A stretch of 64,000 bases of DNA, taken from NCBI GenBank assembly GCA_905221605.1, contig CAJNDS010001935.1, positions 371,985 through 435,984 on the forward strand. The letters are read 5' to 3'. Source of the stretch: Symbiodinium natans. Lineage: Eukaryota > Sar > Dinophyceae > Suessiales > Symbiodiniaceae. Within the stretch, counting starts at the first letter, position 1; every line of letters begins with the position of its first letter. Position numbers and translations under genes: made by a program. Below, one piece after another: positions 22,081 through 32,399 of the stretch. A model generated the notes under the pieces. That model was not told where the DNA came from. It saw only the letters and a program-made list of their open reading frames with translations, and made no database searches.

Positions 22081-22189
22081 CCCAAAGAGCCCAATATTGC
22101 TTAATTAAGGAATATTCCTTAAATCATATAGGGATCCTTAATATGACTTAAGGTATATTCCTTAGTTAAGCAATATTGGGCTCTTTGGG
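22081..22189. mobile_element. Palindromic element IE-B in a CT/CA microsatellite
   Basis: CCCAAAGAGCCCAATATTGC / GCAATATTGGGCTCTTTGGG. TCTCTCTC lies on both sides (22073-22080, 22190-22197), but inside a CT repeat, so only the inner TC is safely a duplication. Confidence 0.85.
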
Positions 22190-22291
22190 TCTCTCTCACA
22201 CACACACACACACCCACTCACTCACCCACGCGCAGACAACCCGGAAAACTCCCTAAGTTCATGCCACTGGCCACCAAACCCGAACCCCAAA

Positions 22292-22403
22292 CCCAAAGAG
22301 CCCAATATTCCTTAAATAAGGAAGATACCTTAAGTCTAACATGAAGGATCCCTAGAATGATTTAAGGGACATTCCTGAATTAAGGAGCATTGGGCTCTCT
22401 GGG
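22292..22403. mobile_element. Palindromic element IE-B
   Basis: CCCAAAGAGCCCAATATTCC / GGAGCATTGGGCTCTCTGGG, about 100 bp from the copy at 22081. Confidence 0.8.
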
Positions 22404-22562
22404 GGACAAATCTTCGCAAGAAGTGCCCTCGACGGCCAGCACAAGAGAGCCAGCAGGGTCAGGTCCAGGAGGAGCCACGGGGCCATGCCTCCTTGAGGTG
22501 GCCAATTTAGGGTTTAGGGTCTAGGGTTTAGGGTTTAGAGTGTAGGGTGTAGGGTGTAGGGC

Positions 22563-22669
22563 TACTTGGAGGTTCATGGGTAGTTATAACTGGGGTTACA
22601 AGCATGGTAACTATACCTCTATACTGATAATGATAACCCTACATACAATTACCCACGAACCTCTGAGTA
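22563..22669. mobile_element. Palindromic element IE-A
   Basis: TACTTGGAGGTTCATGGGTA at the left, TTACCCACGAACCTCTGAGTA at the right; TA at both ends. Confidence 0.8.
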
Positions 22670-22887
22670 TGGGGTGTGGGGTTTGCATTGGCATCGGATT
22701 GATGGGCTGGGGGTTTGGAGGCAGCTTGCCATGAACAATTCTTGGAGGCGAGGCGCGGTCCTACACACGCGCCACCATTCCCCCCGCAGCCGGCGCCACG
22801 GCGCACTTCAGTGAGAGGTGCGGGGGTCCCTAATTTTGAGCCTCGGCTCCGAACATCAACAGCAAGCAGGGCCCACATGAGCCGCAA
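22640..22887 (-). CDS. Exon-like ORF, possible N-terminal signal
   Basis: Minus ORF begins MRLMWALLAVDVRSRG and runs through a Gly/Cys-rich part (GAGCGGNGGACVG). Weak; the end overlaps an IE-A element. Confidence 0.25.
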
Positions 22888-23490
22888 ATATAGGGGCCTT
22901 AATAATTAGAATATGGTTTTAGGGGGATATAATAGTAGAACTACAAATAAATGAAGGAGTACTATTAGCAATTATTCGACTCCTGTAGTAGGTGAATGTG
23001 CCAGAGGAGCGATGTTAAGCCACCTTTGGCCTCAAGACAGAACGCTGGTTCGGACGCCTTGTTAGGCTATCGTGGGAGCTGTCCCATCTGTCGACAACTG
23101 GCCTGGGCCCGAATCTCTAATACTAGTAACCTCGGATACTGAGCCTGACATGTTGCTGTTTGTTTGGGGCCGGAACCCCCGCGCACCAGGCGCGCTCATA
23201 TTCGCAGTTCGTTGTGACACCCTTTTCACGCTTCTTCTCTCTCTCTCTCTCTCGCTTTGCTTTGCCTTGCTCATGCTCAACAGCTCAACAGATTAAGACA
23301 GAAAAAACCGTTTGAGGCTTCACAAAGTCACTAGGTAAGTACGGGTCTTTGCCATTGCTCATCGTAATCCGAAGGCTCGTCTTTTCAGCTTGTGCTCCGG
23401 GGATTGAGCAGAACCTTTGGCGTCGAAAGAGGAAAGCGGCATAACCTAGTCAAACTCCAACTGTCCCATCACAACACTTCTATCAAGGAA

Positions 23491-24106
23491 TCAAAGCTCC
23501 ACAGGCCCGCTAACAGGAATCACCGTGAAGCTTCTTTGACCCGCCCCATGAACCCTACTTAGGTCCTGCAAAGTCGTCCTGACCCTTCTGATTCTACTTG
23601 CCTCTGCGTAGTCCTCCATCTCCGCAGCAGCCCCTTGCCATGTCTGACGATGTCTGACGACATGCCCCCGGCTTTTCAATCGAATGCTTGGTGACTTTGA
23701 GACATGTTAGGCCGCACTTTGTCAGGGCTCGTTGAGAAAAGTTCACATGGATTTAGGACGATTAGGCTATTCGGGACGGTTAGGTCGGTTAGGTTTGCAA
23801 GGCAGTTTTTGCACCATAGACCTGCAGTCGCTGTGCACGAAAGCTTGACCTTGGGGTGAGGCATTGCTACATCATGAAGTTTCCGTGTTTAGCCCCCAGC
23901 CTCGCAAATCGAGCGAGCTCAACTGAAAGGATTTGAAATGGAATAGGTTGGGGCGGCTTTTGCCGCCCTAGACAGCGTGGGGCGGCCGGGGCGGCCTTTA
24001 ACTTCGCATGTTGCGAACACTTGCCAGCCTTCACAGCTGGAATCTCTGCCACATTGTTGCAAGCCCTATCACAAACCCTAAACCAGGGCGGACGAGAGCT
24101 TGACAC
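23491..24106 (-). CDS. UvrB/UvrC-motif-like protein, exon-like blocks
   Basis: The block at 23679-23491 contains AAAEMEDYAEASRIRRVRTT-LQDLSRVHG, which matches the EDYxxAxxIRxxI pattern of the UvrB/UvrC (UVR) motif, and ends in a stop. The block at 24106-23867 (AEIPAVKAGKCSQHAKLKAA, QILSVELARFARLGAKHGNF) lies upstream on the same strand. Linking them is inference. Confidence 0.35.
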
Positions 24107-24785
24107 CCGAAACCCGAAGCCCTAGAAGCCCTGAACCCAACACCCGCCAGTCCCTACCAGGGCCCCGACGCTTTCGTGCCTCGAGGTCCAGCACCTCCTC
24201 TAGAAGGTGGCGCCTCAAACTTCAAGGCTACTGGCTTTGATTTGGGGCTTGGAAGGGGGGGGGGGGGGGGCGCAGGTTGAAGGGCGTTGTGCTCAGAGAT
24301 GTGAAAAGGGCTGTAAGGAAATCCGTAGGGATGCGAAAGTGCTTGCATTCAGAGCTTGAGCTCGTGGTCAGACTTAGGATAGGGTGGTAGGTATCTCAGG
24401 AGATCCTAGGAGCTCGGAGGTTTCGGATGCTGCTGAGGGGGCCGGGGATGTTTTTGAGATGTTTTGCCACCCCAGGTTCAGGGCATAATGCTTGCATCGG
24501 GCATTGCTATTTCATGTGGCGGTGGCATGTTGAGAGCCTGCTGATCCGGAAACTGACTAGCTCAAGCCACATCGTAAGCTGCCCTGAATTGGCTAAAGCC
24601 TGAGCGCAAACCTTCAATAGCTAACCCGCGCTTGGCTAAGTAGCTTTGTGCCACACGAGACATTGTTCTAATGTGCCGTAAATCGAATGCTGTAAAACGC
24701 GTTTTCTGCCTTGCGAGAAACCGTGTCCGCTACTGCACGTTCAACACCTGCAATACTTTGTAAGTTTCCACAACCTCTGTTCCTT

Positions 24786-25016
24786 TCACAGCCTCTGCTT
24801 GCGTAGTCCTTTCAGTACCACGGCAAAATATCGCCGTAGACCTAGTTCCAGTGAAGGTAGGTACATTCCCGGTTTCTCGTCAGGGTCGAGGGTTTGAATT
24901 TTGAATTTACAAAGGGCTGCCAGGTTTAAGTTTAGGACAACTAACAGTTCATGCAGTGCTTCATGAGGCCGCCGCTTGCGCAGCCAATTCACGTAGGTTG
25001 GCATGCCTTCCTGCAA
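24786..25016 (-). CDS. Exon-like ORF, 76 aa
   Basis: Reads MPTYVNWLRKRRPHEALHEL, LVVLNLNLAALCKFKIQTLD, PDEKPGMYLPSLELGLRRYF. Helical with good coding composition; no family assigned. A stop follows directly. Confidence 0.4.
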   Translation of the reverse strand: MQEGMPTYVNWLRKRRPHEALHELLVVLNLNLAALCKFKIQTLDPDEKPGMYLPSLELGLRRYFAVVLKGLRKQRL

Positions 25017-25300
25017 GAGGGCTCATGGCTGCCGAGCCACTTCCTCCCCGACATACCGTCGCCTGCCCTCAGGCCCATGAAGCCTTTTTTACGACACATG
25101 CAGGGCCTCTTCTAGCACGGATGAACTGGCAACCTCCAAGAAGCATTGGCCTTGCGGCTGCTACAGCGCTGTAGGAAAAGAAAAGCATGCCTTACAGCGC
25201 AGCATTCTGCGAGCTTGGCGGCGTCGCGCGGAGGTCTACGTATCTCGCGTCCGGCTGACTACTGTAGCAAGTGCTCTCCTTGCGGTGAGGATGCGCAAGC

Positions 25301-26163
25301 TCAGGCGCCATTCGAGACATTCAAGCACGCCGACCACTGGGCTGACAACATTTGATGCCTCTCAGAGTCTATGTGCTTCTTGAATCGGCTAAGAAGGCAA
25401 GCGACGTCCTCTGACCCAGAACCCTGAACTTTAGGACTTTTGCATGCCAAAGCACGTGCCGAAATTTGGCCTCGGGGGTGCATTCTCGTAAAGCGTCGCT
25501 CAACTTGCCCTAGGCCTTCATGGGTGTTGTTTATCGCAGCAGTCAATGGAAGCACACTTGCCCTCAAGCAGAAGCTGTTTATGCGCATCATAGAAACTGA
25601 ATCCCCCTGGAATTGGCGTGCGGCCACAACACACAGCGAATCTGAAAGAGTCTGCACACACAAGCGTTCCAGCCATCTTGAACGATGCATCTTGCGAGCG
25701 GACTGCCAACTGGAACGCGCACACGCACGAGGCAAGTATTGGTCCCACGGCGTAAACAAAGAAAAGGCCCTAAACGCTAAACCCTAAACCCTAAACCCTA
25801 AACCGGCAAAGCCTAGCGGAGACAAAAAGCCACAGCGCGAGCGGAGCCGTGTAGGGCATTGCTGTTTAAGTCAGCGCACGAATCCCTTATATCCCCCCAA
25901 TCCAACCCTTCAACACCCCTCTACCCTGCCTGTTACACTTGACAGACTCTGACCAGACTAGACTGAGTGCCACAGCCTTCGAGAAAACATGGTCACAAGT
26001 TCCTGCAAAAGCCCCCGAAATCGAAGGCGGCAGCTCTCGACGAGTCAACGCGGCCAGGCAGCATACTGACGAGCTGCAAAGAGCCGCCAATGTACCTTGT
26101 TGCGGCAGTTCGCAGACCCAGGCCCATGACTGCAAGGTCATCCTTACCAGAAATTACTCCTGA
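25301..26163. other. Overlapping ORFs on both strands, unresolved
   Basis: 152-aa minus ORF (25301-25759) faces a 115-aa plus ORF (25440-25787); 84-aa minus (25887-26141) faces 74-aa plus (25939-26163). Both readings look partly protein-like. No motif decides. Confidence 0.3.
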
Positions 26164-26354
26164 AAGCCCATAACAAAACCCACATCGTCTGTGTTCTCTG
26201 GACCAGATTCGTGCTTTCTGCCGGCTGCCATGTGCTACTATTCAGAATCATTCTAAACCCTAAACCCTTTTTTGCATCCGGACTTCCGTGCCCTAAACCC
26301 TAAACCCTAAACCCTAAACCCTAATCATTCAGAGCCTCACCTGCTCGGGATTGG

Positions 26355-26379
26355 AGGTTTCGGTCCTGGGTTTGGACTA
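26355..26379 (-). CDS. 25-bp micro-exon candidate
   Basis: Minus strand ACCCAG/GACCGAAACC ... GAGCAG/GTGAGG, frame DRNLQSRA. CCCTAAA repeats lie on the low side and the largest TTTAGGG array on the high side. Confidence 0.3.
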
Positions 26380-26403
26380 GCACACCTTGAAAGCTGACTA
26401 GGC

Positions 26404-26702
26404 TTTAGGGTTTAGGGTTTAGGGTTTAGGGTTTAGGGTTTAGGGTTTAGGGTTTAGGGTTTAGGGTTTAGGGTTTAGGGTTTAGGGGTTAGGGTTTAGG
26501 GTTTAGGGTTTAGGGTTTAGGGTTTAGGGTTTAGGGTTTAGGGTTTAGGGTTTAGTGTGTAGGGTTTAGGGTTTAGGGTTTGGGGTTTAGGGTTTAGGGT
26601 TTAGGGTTTAGGGTTTAGGGTTTAGGGTTTAGGGTTTAGGGTTTAGGGTTTAGGGTTTAGGGTTTAGGGTTTAGGGTTTAGGGTTTAGGGTTTAGGGTTT
26701 CG
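26404..26702 (+). repeat. Largest telomere-like array, about 42 TTTAGGG units
   Basis: Almost perfect tandem heptamers over 299 bp with a few variants (GTGTAGG, TTTGGGG). Confidence 0.97.
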
Positions 26703-26869
26703 GTGAGGGTTGCTGTTTGGCCACCACCTTGGCTTGCACGCAGGCCCTCCCCCCAACCCATGAACCAAGCCTTGCTCTCAACCCTAAGGGTTTAGGGTTT
26801 AGGGTTTAGGGTTTAGGGTTTAGGGTTGCAAAAACCTCGGCGCTCTACACCTCAAGACCCTCCCTGCGC

Positions 26870-26927
26870 ACTCGGCGTACAGCCGTGACAGCGGCAAGCC
26901 GACACCGAAGCCCGCCAAGGGAGTGGC
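26870..26927 (-). CDS. Exon of a PDK/BCKDK-family mitochondrial kinase
   Basis: Minus strand AAG/GCC acceptor and GAGT/GCGCAG donor enclose ATPLAGFGVGLPLSRLYAE. This is the glycine-rich ATP-lid motif of pyruvate and branched-chain dehydrogenase kinases (family form GxGxGLPxSRxYAxYF). The following Tyr would be completed by the next exon. Neighbouring exons were not found with certainty. The 58-bp length fits the mini-exon style here. Confidence 0.6.
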
Positions 26928-27139
26928 CTTCAAGCAAGAATCATGAAAGTGAGTGAGGGGAGGGTCGGTTGAGGTTCTTCAAATGTTCGTGAACCCTTCT
27001 TGACAAACCCGCCTCAAACATAAACCTTTCTTATGACAGCTGATTGAGTTGCTTCTTGAAACCCTACACTCTTTTGCAACGACCCCTAAACTCTAAACCC
27101 TAAACCCTAAACCCTAGAGAAAATTCAGTTCAGCGGGGC

Positions 27140-27197
27140 ATCCCCCCAGCTTCCGGCACCTCGCCCTCGTTTTCCTCAAGCCCAGGCGGCAAGGTCC
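27140..27197 (-). CDS. Exon-like block
   Basis: Minus strand CTTTCAG acceptor, then TLPPGLEENEGEVPEAGG. CCCTAAA (27087-27115) and TTTAGGG (27213-27262) arrays flank it. Confidence 0.3.
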
Positions 27198-27659
27198 TGA
27201 AAGAACAGACGGGGTTTAGGGTGTAGGGTTTAGGGTTTAGGGTTTAGGGTTAGGGGTTATTTAGGGTCTTATTTTTGCCACCCGCCTTAGGGTTTAGGGT
27301 TTGGGACCTTAGGAGTTATGTCGGGGTTATTTAGAGGCTACTTAGGATATATATAAGCACTACATACGGTATGTGTAGGGGTCATATGGGATCCCTTCAA
27401 GGGGTCCCTCGGGTGTTGTTCGCATACGGGATGCCACAAATGACTCCATGCACGTCGCAACGTCGTCTTGGTCGGGCGCACACCATTTTTCTCGCAATCC
27501 GCCCAGCAGACTCAGACCGCACTGCCAGGCAACACATCGCGCTTAGTGCGCAGAGCAGTCGAGCGCGCTTCGTTTGGCACCTTTGTGAAACAAGAGACTC
27601 TTTCGAGAAAGCTCCCCACACAGAGGGTTGAGCCCCATGTTCGGATGTTATGTTGATGC

Positions 27660-27890
27660 TGCATCATCTTACTTTTTGAGTGGATTATGGCAGTATGTTA
27701 ATTATACCAAAATTATAGCTTTTTCATTATGATAATGTTCTGCTACTTCGATCATATTCTACCAATCTGTGTCTTGCCATCCTCATATCAAGCCGGCCGT
27801 TAGTGGCACCAGGGGGGCAAACTTCAGCCCCCCTCGATGCTCAGACGAGTTGGCGTCTCTGAATTTAAAAAAAAATCTGATAAAACCTAA
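27660..27890. other. AT-rich spacer downstream of the pentapeptide gene
   Basis: TTATGATAATG-type AT-rich DNA without ORFs, between 27.66 kb and the stop codon of the gene at 27940. Confidence 0.5.
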
Positions 27891-27939
27891 CTCCGGGCCA
27901 AGCCCCTCAACCCAGAGCTGAACTTTGGGCTCAAAGTGC

Positions 27940-30666
27940 TCAGACGTGAACGGGGCCTTTCTGGAGAAGGTCGGCCCCGGGCACGTTCAGCTTTCCATTC
28001 CTCATGGCCTCCAGCAGCAAGCCCGACAAAAACGTGGCGATGAACATAAAGAAGCCAGTGATGGCCGAGACGAGGAGGTTGAAGAACCGATCCTGGCGGT
28101 TGCCCATGCGCTCGATGCCGGCCAGTTCTCTTGCGACGGACCGCATCCAAATGTCCACATTGTTCCTACACCCCCCTTAGAACCTGAAAAAAATCATGTT
28201 TTGTGACATCCTCCTGGGTTTTATATAAACAAAAATACAAAAGAATTCCCAGGGGGGGATATAGGTTCTTGACGTACTTCACTGCATCTTTGACATGGTG
28301 GAGCACGAAGTCTGGCGGGTTGTCCGGAGCGCGGACACCTTGGAACAGCACGCCGGCAGCCACGTGCTCGCGGAAGCCCTCATCTCGCCAGATCTGCTTG
28401 TAGATCTGGCGAGATCTCTCCCCACGGAGGGACGTGTGGAGCGCGCGCAGGATTGAGAAGCTGTCGATGATGTCATCCCAATTCGTCTTGTTCACATTGC
28501 CTTGCAACTTCTCCATAAGGTCCATGATCCTTTCCAGCTCCTGTCTGTCCCGTGCCATGTCCTGTCTTGTGACGCGTAGGAAAGCCAGCAACTCGCTTGA
28601 TGTATAGCCTGTGACCTTTTTCAAAGGTCCCTCCAAGAGCTTCGCAGCCAAGGGGCCTGCAGTGCTGACACCCTGGGAGGACAACTCCTGCAAGCCTTGT
28701 TCGAACATCGTGATGGCCTCTGCTGTCTTTTTGCCTCCGGTGGTCTTGCTGAGCATGGCCAGGCTTTCCGTCAGAACCGGGGGCAAGCGCTGGTTCTGCT
28801 CCTTGAGGAGGCTTCGGAAGTTCTTCTTGTCCAAGATCTGCTTCAGCGCTGCAGCTCGCGGCTGCAAGCTCTTGTTTGCCAATGTCTCGAGCTTCTTCGA
28901 CATCTCCTCAAGGCGTTTGATGGCATTGTCTGCTTGCGCTGCCAAGTGCTCTGCGGCCTTCTCGGCAGCCATCCCGGTCAGTTCCATCGCGGACTGCTGG
29001 ACACCGTCCGCCACGCCCTGCGTGGCATCTTCCACCGCGCTTGTGCAGGATTGGCAGGGTAGCAGCGGTGCCCAGAACCCTGGCTGCTCCTCTCCGTCTG
29101 CCCTCATCAAGTCTCTTGGACCGCCTTCGGCCGCGTCCTCGTTGTCCTTATCCTTGTCCTCATCCTCCTCGTCGGAACTGTCGACGGCGGCTTCTTTGTC
29201 AGAGTCGTCTCCATCTTCGCCCCATAGGCTTTTCACCAACTCATGCCCTAGACGCATGAAAAAGCCTTTGGATGATGGCTTGCTCTGTTTCACGAAGGCT
29301 TTCTTCTCTAGTGCCGCCACTTTGCACTCACTCTCTATTCGGGGCTTGTCATCGCTTTCCCAATAGACATCATGGAAGTTGGTACCTGCGAGTAGACAGT
29401 AGTCAAAATGCGCACCTGTGAGTGTGGCCCCTTCGAACATTACACCTGTAAGGTTCGTGGCGAAAAGATTCGCACCCGACAGATCGGCATCTTCCATCGT
29501 TGCACCAGAAAGGTCGGAATCATCCAGCAGGGCACCCGTCATCGTGGCCTCTGTGAAGGAAGTGCGCTTCAGGCTGGCATTCATGAGAGCTGCACCACTC
29601 AGGTCGGCGCCTTCCATGTCTGCGCACGGCAGCTTGGCGTTGTTCATGTTCGCACAGAGAAGCTTGGCTGAAGCCAACCGGGCCCCCGTCAAGTTCGCCT
29701 TCCACAAAGTGGAACCTGAAAGATCCGCCTCGCACAAGGTTGCACCAGAAAGATCTGCAAAACTCAGATCTGCACCCTGTAGCCTTGGTAGCCCAGCAAC
29801 CCCATATTGCAATAAGGGTACCCGCTATTTTTTTGGGGGGCTAGTCACTAAAAAAAGGGGGAAAAAAGGCTACCACCGGGCTACCCAAGTAGCTTTGCCC
29901 CTGCCAAGTTCATTCCCTGCAGCTGCGCCCCGCTCAGGTCGGCAAACCGAAGGTCTGCGTTCTCGAGGCTGCCTGGGCCATTCTCTGTGGCTCCCGTGGA
30001 CAGCAGCTCCGCGACCTTGTCTGCAATCTTATTCCATGGCCTGTCCTCCTCAGCGATGTCTCTTATCCAGCCGATGGATTCCTGCCTGACCATGCCAGGG
30101 AAATCCTTCTCCCTGATGCTGGTGAGCCTGGTGAGCCTTTCCTGAAGCTGCTCCTGAATCTCCTGCGGGATGCTGTCGCCTTCAAATTTCGTAGTCACGG
30201 ACAAGCCCTTCCTTACTTCTCCAGAATAACCAAGAGGAAAAAAGGTGAAGCTTCATTATTCCTACTAGACAAGGAAGCCCATTGAAAGTTTAAAGTTCAA
30301 CTATTGGCAAAGTAAGCTTCTCATCACAGAAGCTGATGTGAAACCGTTCGATGATGTGCATCTTCCTGTCGACGTCGGGCACGCCAAGGTCTGACCAGGA
30401 CTCCGGGGCCTTGACTCCGTACTTGATCGTCCGCCTCTTGATGCTCACCTGCGAGTTTACGAAATTCGGGGGTACCTTCTTGGGGTTTGTATAAGGGGAT
30501 CCTACCTATTCTGGGGGGTCTATTTTTAGGGGCCCACGGATTTTCGTCAACCCCCCACATCGGGAGGCCGCGCAGAGTGCTTCTTCTGAACCTGCTGGCG
30601 CCAAGCTTTCTCCGCCGATGTGATGGAGTCGGGAGCCCTGGCCTTGGCTTCCTTGCTCGAAAACAT
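27940..30666 (-). CDS. Pentapeptide-repeat protein with C-terminal membrane segment, 5 exons, 764 aa
   Basis: Exons on the minus strand: 30666-30559, 30448-30321, 30211-29894, 29783-28269, 28165-27940 (108+128+318+1515+226 = 2295 bp). Joined at GT/GC/GA..AG/G junctions they give one open frame from ATG to TGA with no internal stop. Residues about 128-287 are A(D/N)LXX pentapeptides, about 32 repeats or eight turns of a right-handed quadrilateral beta-helix; removal of intron 3 restores the exact five-residue register (NLAGA-KLQGA-DLSFA). Then come an acidic Asp/Glu linker (about 337-368), a long helical region (about 380-690) and a hydrophobic segment (about 717-741) near the C terminus. The pentapeptide fold usually serves protein binding; the substrate or partner is unknown. 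The start ATG follows AG acceptor-like sites that could receive a trans-spliced leader. All four introns look like introners (listed separately). I recognise no named homologue. Confidence 0.85.
28166..28268 (-). mobile_element. Introner, intron 4 of the pentapeptide gene
   Basis: 103 bp, GA..AG type. Ends CTATATCCCCCC / GGGGGGTGTAG form a terminal inverted repeat with GAAC duplicated on both sides; an inner palindrome (CCCTGGG / CCCAGG) follows. Splicing joins Val-Lys to Asn-Asn-Val-Asp-Ile in frame and brings the C-terminal membrane exon into the protein. Confidence 0.8.
29784..29893 (-). mobile_element. Introner, intron 3 of the pentapeptide gene
   Basis: 110 bp, GC..AG type. The terminal inverted repeat is CTTGGGTAGCCCGG / CTGGGCTACCAAG and GCTAC is duplicated at both junctions (29779-29783 and 29889-29893, seen as GTAGC on the plus strand). 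It sits between two pentapeptides and its removal restores the exact repeat register, which independently confirms the splice sites. Confidence 0.87.
30212..30320 (-). mobile_element. Introner, family IE-E, intron 2 of the pentapeptide gene
   Basis: 109 bp, starts GA and ends AAG before GAAG. The terminal repeat is CTTACTT / AAGTAAG, with GAAG duplicated on both sides. Splicing gives Asp-Glu-Lys-Gly in frame. A clear second copy lies at 34762-34864 and shares the interior (CCAAGAGGAAAAAAGG versus CCAAGGGGAAAAAAGG). Confidence 0.85.
30449..30558 (-). mobile_element. Introner, family IE-C, intron 1 of the pentapeptide gene
   Basis: 110 bp, starts GT and ends CAG before GTG. The ends are an imperfect inverted repeat (GGGGGTTGACGAAAA at the 5' side, TTTCGTAAACTC at the 3' side). 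GTG is present at both junctions. Splicing joins Pro-Pro-Asp to Val-Ser-Ile in frame (phase 0). The same family is scattered through the window, for example at 14332, 16991, 43024, 45975, 47303 and 49171. Confidence 0.8.
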
Positions 30667-30807
30667 GGGGCCCGGGCTCTACTTTATCACAACTTGATTT
30701 AAAAAAAGGGATTCTGGAAAGCAGCGCAAGGTTTCACAATGTTGAAATAACGAATGCAGAACATGGTCACATGGTGTGTGCCACATGCCAGAGAAAAACG
30801 CCCCTAG

Positions 30808-31041
30808 ATGCCCTCAAGGTATGGTTTGGCCACAGCGGGTCAACCCCGCCGGGCACAAGCTCTTCAAATTTCTGGGGATGTGTCCGAATGGTTCAACCGG
30901 ATCTGGGTCATCCTGGGTGTGAACGCAGCAATGTTCGTTGTGATCCCTATTTACAGGACTTCTTGCTACAAGGAACAGGAACAAGAAAACAAGTCCAAGC
31001 TTGGACATTCTATGTGTGTCCTCCTGGTGGAGTACATGTAG
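30808..31041 (+). CDS. Small membrane-protein ORF, plus strand
   Basis: 77 aa starting MPSRYGLATAGQPRRAQ with one hydrophobic helix (IWVILGVNAAMFVVIPIY) and a charged end (KEQEQENKSK). It would be divergent from the pentapeptide gene 140 bp away. A minus ORF overlaps, so strand and reality are uncertain. Confidence 0.3.
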   Translation: MPSRYGLATAGQPRRAQALQISGDVSEWFNRIWVILGVNAAMFVVIPIYRTSCYKEQEQENKSKLGHSMCVLLVEYM

Positions 31042-31232
31042 CTCCAGATCTTCTGCTGATGCCTCGAGCAACAGGTTTAGGGTTTAGGGTTTAGGGTTTA
31101 GGTTTTAGGGTTTAGGGTTTAGGGTGTAGCTGTAGGACAGGGTTTCGGGTAGCAGAAGGAAAGCTTTGGGGCGGTCCATGCCCTGAATTGCTCCCACAAT
31201 GTCGCATGAGGCATGCATTTCCAAACGGCGTC

Positions 31233-31403
31233 TACTTGAAGGTCCTGGTACTTATTAACCAATTATAACTGGACTTATCACCCAAATTAGAACCATACTA
31301 GGCACTTAAGGGCTTTTACGTACAGTTATAATTCGTTAATAAGTACCCTGATTCCGCGGGACGCCGACCGGGTATCGATATATGTACCCTGAACCTCCAA
31401 GTA
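31233..31403. mobile_element. Palindromic element IE-A, long 171-bp form
   Basis: TACTTGAAGGTCCTGGTACT at the left, ATGTACCCTGAACCTCCAAGTA at the right, with an inner palindrome GTACTTATTAAC / GTTAATAAGTAC. Confidence 0.75.
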
Positions 31404-31709
31404 CATCCATCCTTGCAGGCCAGCCACACAAATGGGATGCCACCGCCGCGATCGAAGATGTCCAGCCTCTGCTGAATTAAGGACTTGAAAGCTCGGAGCG
31501 TCCTCGGAAACCGAATGGATGCTCAGCCGTTGAGTTCATAGGCCCCAGAAAAGTTGTACACTTTTAGTGCTATAGGGGATTATCGTATGCCCAAAAATGT
31601 CAAGCGTGCTCATTGCAAAGAATGAGAGTGATTCTTGAGTTCGTTAGCACGCGCCTTGTTGTGGCCGGTGGTGGCTCCCAAGACTAGTCTTGCAAAAACG
31701 CCATAAAGT

Positions 31710-32107
31710 TCAAAGTTGTTGCTTGGGGCTTGCCGCGCGAAAGTTCCCTCCGCTAGAAAGCGTCGAGCTAGACTCAGCTAGATTGCATGCCATTTGTGCA
31801 AGGGTTTGTACAAGAAGCGCGGCTGCTGCCTTTGAGGGACACGCTATACTACATAGGGCACCTAATTGAATGAGACCGTCGCCGCATTGCAATGAGTGAC
31901 GGGATCTGAGTGCATCGGCACGACTTGAGCTTCGTCGCTCGCCACGCGAATCACGATCGGAACAACCCTGGCGCGAGCTCTGTGGTTTTGGACATCGTTA
32001 GTCATGCCACTCAGCTGTAAGGAAAGAACAAGCTTAACTTCAGGATTGCATGGCTGCGAAGCGAGATCGGGCTCTGCCAGGAGGCTATAGGTAGCAATGA
32101 GCACCAC
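31710..32107 (-). CDS. Exon-like ORFs, two overlapping frames
   Basis: 32107-31862 reads LIATYSLLAEPDLASQPCNP, EVKLVLSLQLSGMTNDVQNH, RVVPIVIRVASDEAQVVPMH; 31892-31710 reads LIQLGALCSIACPSKAAAAL, LVQTLAQMACNLAESSSTLS. A frameshift or short intron would join them. No family recognised. Confidence 0.35.
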
Positions 32108-32186
32108 CGATCCCCAGCTTTTTACATCAAGCTACAACCCTCGGACCCTGCCCTCAAACTCCCGCATCTTCGAAGCGGCACTAATA

Positions 32187-32246
32187 CCCTAAACCCTAAA
32201 CCCTAAACCCTAAACCCTAAGCCCTACACCCTAAACCCTAAACCTG
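32187..32246 (+). repeat. Telomere-like array (CCCTAAA)n
   Basis: About eight units ending directly at the GT donor (on the minus strand ATGCAG/GTTTAGGG) of the next exon-like block. Confidence 0.9.
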
Positions 32247-32312
32247 CATTCGCGACGGATCATCAGCCGACTTCATGGTCTTGTGGTGCTCTGCGGTGGC
32301 CCGGAAGCCTCG
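32244..32312 (-). CDS. 69-bp exon candidate between opposed arrays
   Basis: Minus strand TTCTCAG/CGA acceptor, ATGCAG/GTTTAGG donor, exactly 23 codons: RGFRATAEHHKTMKSADDPS-RMQ. The donor GT is the start of the telomere-like array itself (GTTTAGG). Confidence 0.5.
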
Positions 32313-32399
32313 CTGAGAAGGTGCTTTTTCCCGGGTTTAGGGTTTGGGGGTTCTAGGTCTACGGTTTAGGGTTGAGGGTTTAGGGTTTAGTTTCGGGTT

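Noticed and set aside
22073-22197. 8-bp target duplication (hAT-like) for the IE-B copy at 22081
   Set aside because: The 8 bp lie in a CT microsatellite; other IE-B copies support only 2 bp.
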